From positions 14,397-27,381 of the forward strand of contig JABUUJ010000021.1 of the NCBI GenBank assembly GCA_021443235.1: 12,985 bases of DNA, written 5' to 3'. This DNA comes from Muribaculaceae bacterium. Its GTDB lineage: Bacteria > Bacteroidota > Bacteroidia > Bacteroidales > Muribaculaceae. Position 1 is the first letter of the stretch. Every line of letters begins with the position of its first letter. The notes beneath the pieces were generated by a model. The model was not told where the DNA came from and searched no databases. It was given only the letters and a program-made list of their open reading frames with translations. The translations under genes were made by a program, and so were the position numbers. This document shows, in pieces, positions 8,199 through 12,985 of the stretch.

Positions 8199-9440
8199 AT
8201 GAAATCATTCAAATATATCATTTCATCGCTCTTGCTGGCAGGTTCTATGGGCTTCGTTCTATCGTCGTGTAGCGAGGATAAACTCGACCCCAATTCAATC
8301 TTCCCTGAAATCGACGAGAGGCTCGACCCCTCTTCGGCTACCTATCAGCTCGACGTGTTCTTGCGCGATAACTACCTCAAGCCTTATAACCTTGACTTCC
8401 GTTATAAGATGCAAGACGTGGGCACCAACATGAACTACAACCTCGTGCCCGCTACCTATGCCAATTCGGTCGACCTCGCCGTGCTCACCAAGTACCTCTG
8501 GTTCGACGCCTATGCCGAGGTTGTCAACGAGGACTTCCTCAAACTCTATGGTCCGCGCATCATCCACCTCATTGGCTCGCCTGCCTATAACCCCACTTCG
8601 GGCACTATGATTCTGGGTCTCGCCGAGGGTGGCATCAAGGTTTCGCTCTTCCGTGTTAACGAGATGAACATCAACGACTTCTACACGATGAACGATTACT
8701 ACTTCAAGACTATGCACCACGAGTTCTCGCACATCTTGCACCAAACCAAGACCTACCCCTCTGAGTTCAACACTGTCTCGGTTGGTCACTACGACAGCAA
8801 CAACTGGTCAAGCCGCGACGAGGGCGTGGTTAACTCGCTCGGTTTTGTAACCAACTATGCATCTTCTGAGTTCCGCGAGGACTTCGCCGAGTCTATCGCC
8901 ACCTTCATCGTCCTTACCGACAAGCAGTGGGAGAGGATCTATGACAAGGCTCGCCGCGGATGGGAGTCGCCTTCCGACGAAACCGACTTCGACGCTGTCT
9001 ACTACTGCTACTACTACACCACCAACAACTCGGGCGATGAGGCCGACAAGAAGTATGCTTATGAGTCTGAGGTGAATTTCGTCTACAACGACGATGGCTC
9101 AATCAAGTACATGCACTTCAAAAACGAGAAGCAAAAGGGTGTTGCTCCTATCACTAAGGGCAGCGACGGTATCTACCGCGACGCTAAGGGCCAGGTATGT
9201 AACGCTCAGGGCTACGCTCTCGACGCCGAGGGCAACACTATTCCCATCTACGTTTACGACGTGCCCGACAAGGACGGCGTTAACGGACCTGAGGTTATCG
9301 ACAAGAAAATCCAGATCTGCCGCCAGTGGCTACTCGACGAGTGGGGTGTAAACCTTGACAAACTCCGTGAGGTTGTGCAGCGCCGTCAGGCTAACTACGA
9401 CATCGAAGAACTGCGCAAGCAGGTTTATAGCATCAACTAA
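8199..9440 (+). CDS. SusCD-associated zinc metallopeptidase lipoprotein (HExxH)
   Basis: This is a predicted surface or periplasmic zinc-dependent hydrolase. It matches what is known of the substrate import-associated zinc metallohydrolase lipoproteins (Peptidase_Mx1-like) that sit beside SusC/SusD pairs. The signal peptide ends in the lipobox VLSSC with Cys24, followed by Ser-Glu-Asp, an acidic stretch like a surface-export signal. The zinc motif HEFSH is at residues 174-178 within FKTMHHEFSHILHQTK, and E175 is the likely general base. EDFAESIATFI at 227-237 probably supplies the third ligand (E231 or a neighbour). The C-terminus, ICRQWLLDEWGVNLDKLREVV, is typical of the family. Between about residues 290 and 370 lies a stretch with DAKGQ and LDAEGN turns that looks like an insertion. 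The natural substrate is unknown; cleavage of peptides or proteins before import is an inference. Confidence 0.88.
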   Translation: MKSFKYIISSLLLAGSMGFVLSSCSEDKLDPNSIFPEIDERLDPSSATYQLDVFLRDNYLKPYNLDFRYKMQDVGTNMNYNLVPATYANSVDLAVLTKYLWFDAYAEVVNEDFLKLYGPRIIHLIGSPAYNPTSGTMILGLAEGGIKVSLFRVNEMNINDFYTMNDYYFKTMHHEFSHILHQTKTYPSEFNTVSVGHYDSNNWSSRDEGVVNSLGFVTNYASSEFREDFAESIATFIVLTDKQWERIYDKARRGWESPSDETDFDAVYYCYYYTTNNSGDEADKKYAYESEVNFVYNDDGSIKYMHFKNEKQKGVAPITKGSDGIYRDAKGQVCNAQGYALDAEGNTIPIYVYDVPDKDGVNGPEVIDKKIQICRQWLLDEWGVNLDKLREVVQRRQANYDIEELRKQVYSIN

Positions 9441-9467
9441 TTGTTTCTCTTGTAAATTTGCAACACA

Positions 9468-10811
9468 ATGAAATACATTAAATTATCGCTTATCGCAACG
9501 CTGCTGCTCGCCATCTCTACCTCTTGCTTCAAAATGGAAGAGGAAGACATCTTCGACGACAACGCAGTGGTTCGTCTCGACAAGGCTATCGCCAACTATA
9601 AAAAGATTCTTAACGACAAGGGTGGCAAGTGGATGCTTGAGTATTACTCCAACAGCGGCGAAGCTGGATACATCTACCTCATGTCGTTCAACGATAACGG
9701 CTCGGTAACCATCTCGGGCAAGAACGAGTTTATAGGTGAGGTGCTTGTAGGTAAAACCGAATCTACCTTCGGCTCTGAAAGCAGTATGTGGGATGTAATT
9801 GGCGACAATGGGCCTGTCCTCACTTTCAACACCTATAATAATATCTTCCACATCTTTGCCAATCCAGAGGATATCGGCCAGACCGATACCGACGAGCAGG
9901 GCTACGGACACCGAGGCGACTATGAGTTCGACATCATGAAGTACTCTAACGATACCCTCTATCTCGATGGCAAAAAGTATGAGATCCACATGCTCATGAC
10001 TCGCGTCGACAACTCTGTCAACGATGAGGAGTTCTTTGCCAAGCTTGACGTTACTAAGGCTTCGTTCTCGCCGCTCATCAAGGAGCTTTACCTCACTGCT
10101 CAAAGCGGACAACGTTACATCTGCACCGACGCAAGCACCGGCTTGTGGAGCATCTATCCCGAAGGCGGAGACAAAATCACCGAGACGCAGACCTTCAACG
10201 CCATTGTCACCCCCACTGGCTTGCGTTTCATGAGACCGCTATCCATCCTTCCCGAGTATGGCGACTTCGCCGTGCAGGACTTCAAGTTCGACGACAGCGG
10301 ACTCATCGCCGAGGATGGCCAAACAACTATTCGCACTGCTCCTCTCGGTGAACTTTTCTCCGACATACGCTACAGCTGGAGAATTAATACCAGCCTAAGC
10401 AAAGGCACTTTCCTTGACGCCTACAACGCCGTTGTAGCTGGTTGCAAGTCCTACAACAGCTCTACGCTCGAGGAAATCAATTTCACTAACCACGTCGTGT
10501 CGCCAATCACCTACGGCGCAGTGCATTTCCGCATCAAGCTCAAGAGTAGCACTAACCGCCTCAACTGCTACCTCTACAAGGAAACTAAGGGTAGTGGAAA
10601 CGACGTCGACATCACGATGACCGGCGAAGGCGACAAGAACGCGCTCGTTTATCGCGACAAGGTGCCCGCAATGAAGCAGTTCGTCCAACTCCTCAACGAC
10701 ACCTCTTTCCGTGTTGAGACCGACAATCCGCTCGCACCCACTACCGTGCGCCTCATCGACAAGAACAACAGCGAGAACTATTTCACTCTCTCGCTCTACA
10801 TTCCTGTATAA
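9468..10811 (+). CDS. DUF4302-family lipoprotein
   Basis: This 447-residue lipoprotein is of unknown function and is usually found downstream of SusCD-metallopeptidase genes in Bacteroidales. The signal peptide carries the lipobox ISTSC with Cys20, followed by FKMEEED, an acidic patch that favours export to the outer surface. Residues 32-88 (NAVVRLDKAIANYKKIL, then GGKWMLEYY and YIYLMSFNDNGSVTI) and GPVLTFNTYNNIFHIFANP near 121-139 are the hallmarks of the DUF4302 family. GHRGDYEFDIMKYSNDTLYL follows, then a beta-rich C-terminal half. No enzymatic motif is visible. Its place after the metallopeptidase, 27 nt away, suggests it works at the surface with the SusCD complex, perhaps in binding substrate or organising the complex. 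That role is inference. Confidence 0.82.
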   Translation: MKYIKLSLIATLLLAISTSCFKMEEEDIFDDNAVVRLDKAIANYKKILNDKGGKWMLEYYSNSGEAGYIYLMSFNDNGSVTISGKNEFIGEVLVGKTESTFGSESSMWDVIGDNGPVLTFNTYNNIFHIFANPEDIGQTDTDEQGYGHRGDYEFDIMKYSNDTLYLDGKKYEIHMLMTRVDNSVNDEEFFAKLDVTKASFSPLIKELYLTAQSGQRYICTDASTGLWSIYPEGGDKITETQTFNAIVTPTGLRFMRPLSILPEYGDFAVQDFKFDDSGLIAEDGQTTIRTAPLGELFSDIRYSWRINTSLSKGTFLDAYNAVVAGCKSYNSSTLEEINFTNHVVSPITYGAVHFRIKLKSSTNRLNCYLYKETKGSGNDVDITMTGEGDKNALVYRDKVPAMKQFVQLLNDTSFRVETDNPLAPTTVRLIDKNNSENYFTLSLYIPV

Positions 10812-10813
10812 CA

Positions 10814-10853
10814 TTGCTGCGTGGTGCGGTGACTCAACACCGCACCACAGCAA
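10814..10853 (+). terminator. Very stable intercistronic hairpin before the dockerin gene
   Basis: GTGGTGCGGTG (10821-10831) pairs perfectly with CACCGCACCAC (10838-10848) around a 6-nt loop. TTGCT (10814-10818) and AGCAA (10849-10853) extend the stem beyond a 2-nt bulge. It starts 2 nt after the DUF4302 stop codon. No immediate U-tract follows, so it may be a partial terminator or an RNA-stability element that sets the level of the last gene apart from the first four. Confidence 0.5.
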
Positions 10854-10908
10854 CTTAATCACGACTTTTACTAAATCATTTTTTTTATTAACCAAATTTT
10901 TTTGACTT

Positions 10909-12672
10909 ATGAAAAAGTTATACGTTTTAGCTGCCGCAACTATGTTGTGCGCTACTGCTGGAGCCGCTAACGCTCCTCAGAAGAAAAGCAATGCTGCGAA
11001 GCCTGCTCGTGTTGAAAATGCTACCGCTTTGGCAAACACCTACGAGGCTGTTGCCTATGAGCGCGACCACTCACAGCCCGCTGTAGCTGGTCCCAAGAAG
11101 GCCGCCCCGGTTTATGGTGAAGCCTACTACAAGCGCCCCGCTGGCTCTATGTTTGGTGCCTTAACATCTGAAGGCTATGCTTATTACAATCCTTATGTTA
11201 CTGTTAAGCCTTTCGCCGATGCAACTTTCGAGGCTATTTACGACCTTAACGCCTACAACTGGGCAGTACAACTCTATGATAGCCAGGCGCAGGGTCGCGT
11301 GTGGTACGATGTTGCTGGCAGTAAAGCAGTCAAAGTGACTTATGGATATGAGACCGACACGGTTCCCTCTCTCACCGACGGCGTTACTGAGTTCCACGTC
11401 GGTGGCGACAATGGTGCCGGAGAATATGGCTGGTCTAGAGTAGCTGGTATTCCCGACATGACCGATTTTACTTATGACCCACAAGCAGGTTCCGTTCTGT
11501 TAAGCCCCAAGTATTTTGGCAAGCGCTGGGGCGCAAAATATTATACTACACGCTACTCTGGTGCCAAGGATGCCGAGGGCGGCACAGGCGGTATGTGGTT
11601 CGGTAAGAACTATAGTGGCTGGAATGCTATGGGTCTCTATGTTGAGAAGCCCGAGAATCCCTATCTCCTGCGCAGTGTGGCTATTGATTATGGCTATCTT
11701 GACATTAACGCCGACGCTACCCTCTATGTTGATGTATTTGAGGTTGCTAACCGCGTTGAGGATGACTCTCTTGGCATGGATATTACCTTAGGTGAGAAAA
11801 TCGCTTCGGGACACTACACTTTCTACAAGGCCGATGAACCTGCCGATGACGGCGTAGTTTATATTCCCTTCGTTGTTGATGATGAGGGTATTGAGTACGA
11901 GATTTCACTCGACATCGACTACGACTATGTTGTAGTTGTCAGTGGTTACGACGCTCCCGAGTTCACCAACTTCTCAATGAGCATTTCTTATGACATAGAA
12001 AATGATGGCTACGGACAGCACGGTTACATGATGCACAAGGAAGAGGATTCTTACACCCGTTGCATTGGCCTCGACCACTTCTTTGTTTCATCGCTTGGCT
12101 ACGTTGCTCCCTCCGTATTCCTCGATGTTGTTAACCCCTACGCCACTACTAACTATATTAGCGACGACGCTGTTCGTGAGTTCGACAAGGAAGGCGCTTG
12201 CACCACTCCACAATTCGATGTTGAAGTTCCTGCCAACGATATCCAAATCTACAGCTACAACATGGCCGAGGACTACACTATCACCCTCGAAGATGGCAGT
12301 GACCTCCCCGAGTGGATCAACATCGAGGTGGCCGATGCGGAAGAGGAAGAGACTGGCGAGTGGACAGGTGTTGTTGTCGCAACTGTAACTTGCCAGCCCA
12401 ACGCAGGTGCTCCCCGCGAGGCTAAGGTTAAGTTCGCTATCCCCGGCGCAAAGCTCATCGCTACTATCAAGCAGGACGGCGAAGCTGCTCCCGTTGTTAA
12501 GGGCGACGTAAACGGTGACGGTCTTGTTGACATCGCCGACGTTAATGCTTGCATCAACGTAATCCTTGGCTCAGCTTCTCTGGAAGACTTCCCCGCTGCC
12601 GACGTTAACGGTGACGGCTCAGTTGACATCGCCGATGTTAACGAAATCATCAACATCATCCTTGGCGCATAA
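10909..12672 (+). CDS. Secreted protein with BACON-like and C-terminal type I dockerin repeats
   Basis: This 587-residue exported protein is of unknown function. MKKLYVLAAATMLCATAGAA is a type I signal peptide with probable cleavage near Ala22; Cys14 is not in a lipobox. Residues about 60-440 form a beta-rich region rich in Tyr, Trp and Gly that I do not recognise. Residues about 450-524 (LPEWINIEV, then PREAKVKF and ATIKQDG) look like a BACON domain, a Bacteroidetes fold linked to carbohydrate or mucin binding. The end is a type I dockerin with two calcium loops: D533-N535-D537-D541-D544 and D565-N567-D569-D573-D576. The protein stops straight after the second repeat. It lies 97 nt past the DUF4302 gene, beyond a strong hairpin, and has no recognisable promoter of its own. 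It is therefore probably the last gene of the operon, perhaps at altered level. T-ending codons are more common here than in the four genes before it. Confidence 0.85.
   Translation: MKKLYVLAAATMLCATAGAANAPQKKSNAAKPARVENATALANTYEAVAYERDHSQPAVAGPKKAAPVYGEAYYKRPAGSMFGALTSEGYAYYNPYVTVKPFADATFEAIYDLNAYNWAVQLYDSQAQGRVWYDVAGSKAVKVTYGYETDTVPSLTDGVTEFHVGGDNGAGEYGWSRVAGIPDMTDFTYDPQAGSVLLSPKYFGKRWGAKYYTTRYSGAKDAEGGTGGMWFGKNYSGWNAMGLYVEKPENPYLLRSVAIDYGYLDINADATLYVDVFEVANRVEDDSLGMDITLGEKIASGHYTFYKADEPADDGVVYIPFVVDDEGIEYEISLDIDYDYVVVVSGYDAPEFTNFSMSISYDIENDGYGQHGYMMHKEEDSYTRCIGLDHFFVSSLGYVAPSVFLDVVNPYATTNYISDDAVREFDKEGACTTPQFDVEVPANDIQIYSYNMAEDYTITLEDGSDLPEWINIEVADAEEEETGEWTGVVVATVTCQPNAGAPREAKVKFAIPGAKLIATIKQDGEAAPVVKGDVNGDGLVDIADVNACINVILGSASLEDFPAADVNGDGSVDIADVNEIINIILGA
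12505..12643 (+). repeat. Duplicated dockerin coding repeat
   Basis: The two calcium-loop segments at 12505-12547 and 12601-12643 agree at about 36 of 43 bases, 96 bp (32 codons) apart. This reflects the tandem dockerin motifs and their similar codons. Confidence 0.8.
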
Positions 12673-12682
12673 GCCCAAATGA

Positions 12683-12717
12683 TGCTGATGATACTATGGC
12701 GCAAGCCAATAGTAGCA
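12683..12717 (+). other. Small hairpin just after the dockerin gene
   Basis: ACTATGGC (12693-12700) pairs with GCC and ATAGT (12705-12713, one bulged A) around the tetraloop GCAA. Outer TGCT / AGCA (12683-12686 / 12714-12717) can add to it. GCAA is a stable GNRA loop, so the fold is credible. It may protect the mRNA 3' end. Confidence 0.4.
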
Positions 12718-12771
12718 CACTCATCTCAAGAAATCGCTCGACTATAGCAGTTTCTTAACATACAATCCCTC

Positions 12772-12805
12772 GAGGCGGGGTGGCTGTTTGAAGCCACCCC
12801 GCCTC
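12772..12805 (+). terminator. GC-rich hairpin, probable terminator of the SusCD operon
   Basis: GAGGCGGGGTGGCT (12772-12785) and AGCCACCCCGCCTC (12792-12805) form a perfect 14-bp stem with a 6-nt loop, 99 nt after the dockerin stop codon. CCCCTTTC follows, a weak T-tract. It is the strongest terminator-like structure in the window and separates the operon from the next promoter. Confidence 0.7.
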
Positions 12806-12869
12806 CCCCTTTCACACTCCTCCATTCCCCCTCGGGAAAATTTTTTTCAAAAAAAGTTGTGAAAAAATT

Positions 12870-12899
12870 TTGCCAGTTCGGGGGAAAGCAGTAATTTTG
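12870..12899 (+). promoter_or_regulatory. Strong predicted promoter of the next, rightward unit
   Basis: TTG (12870-12872, within TTTTG) and TAATTTTG (12892-12899) with a 19-bp spacer match the Bacteroidetes consensus exactly. Long A and T tracts at about 12837-12871 precede it and resemble an UP element, as at highly expressed stable-RNA promoters. Transcription would start near 12905. Confidence 0.7.
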
Positions 12900-12985
12900 C
12901 AGTCGCTTTCGGGCTTTTCGGGGCCTGGGGGCGAGATGAGAGATCATTGAAATGCTTTGCAACAACTAAGTACAAGGAGACGAGT
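12900..12985 (+). other. Leader resembling the start of a Bacteroidetes rRNA operon (truncated by window)
   Basis: No open reading frame begins here. The stretch GAGATCATTGAAATGCTTTG (about 12940-12959), then AACAACTAAGTACAAGGAGA, resembles the pre-16S leader with an ATCATTGAAA...AGTACAAG pattern seen before Bacteroidetes 16S genes. This is recognition from memory; the rRNA itself is outside the window. A tRNA or translation-gene leader is the alternative. Confidence 0.4.

Noticed and set aside
10881..10908. Separate promoter directly before the dockerin gene
   Set aside because: The T-rich stretch ending in TTTG lacks the TA of the -7 element, and transcription would begin at or after the ATG.
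12505..12643. Short tandem repeat or CRISPR-like array
   Set aside because: The two similar segments are the coding repeats of a dockerin domain, in frame at 32-codon spacing.
12726..12965. Minus-strand open frame of 79 codons in the right intergenic region
   Set aside because: It runs through the GC-rich hairpin, the A/T tracts and the promoter on the other strand, and the peptide shows no family features.

Overview
The window looks like a chromosomal segment of a gut-type Bacteroidales, most likely a Muribaculaceae or Prevotella relative. The evidence is a SusC/SusD outer-membrane pair, several lipoproteins with Bacteroidetes-style lipoboxes, a C-terminal BACON-like plus dockerin protein, Bacteroidetes-type promoters (TTG, 19-20 bp, TAnnTTTG), AT-rich leaders without strong Shine-Dalgarno sequences, and strongly C-ending codons. 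The genus is an inference.

Left part (1-2600): two housekeeping genes diverge from a 158-bp promoter region. On the minus strand is a complete class I [4Fe-4S] fumarate hydratase. On the plus strand is a short RluA-type pseudouridine synthase without an S4 domain.

Middle (2601-3012): a 412-bp gene-free stretch holds a hairpin that may end the pseudouridine synthase transcript, an AT-rich imperfect palindrome, a canonical Bacteroidetes promoter, and a leader of about 180 nt. The leader contains a perfect 12-bp long-range stem that encloses smaller stems. No sigma/anti-sigma, hybrid two-component or other regulator gene lies in the window, so this leader is the best local candidate for regulatory input.

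Right part (3013-12672): five co-directional genes encode SusC, SusD, a zinc-metallopeptidase lipoprotein, a DUF4302 lipoprotein and a secreted BACON-like/dockerin protein. The first four are packed with gaps of 30, 14 and 27 nt. The fifth follows after 97 nt that contain a very stable hairpin. The arrangement suggests a surface-exposed TonB-dependent capture and import system that handles its substrate with a protease rather than a glycosidase; no carbohydrate-active enzyme is present. The substrate is unknown, and peptides or (glyco)proteins are a reasonable guess.

Right end (12673-12985): a 313-bp gene-free stretch holds a GC-rich 14-bp hairpin that probably terminates the operon. It is followed by an A/T-tract-assisted canonical promoter and a leader that resembles the start of a Bacteroidetes rRNA operon. 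The 16S gene itself would lie beyond the window, so that assignment is provisional.
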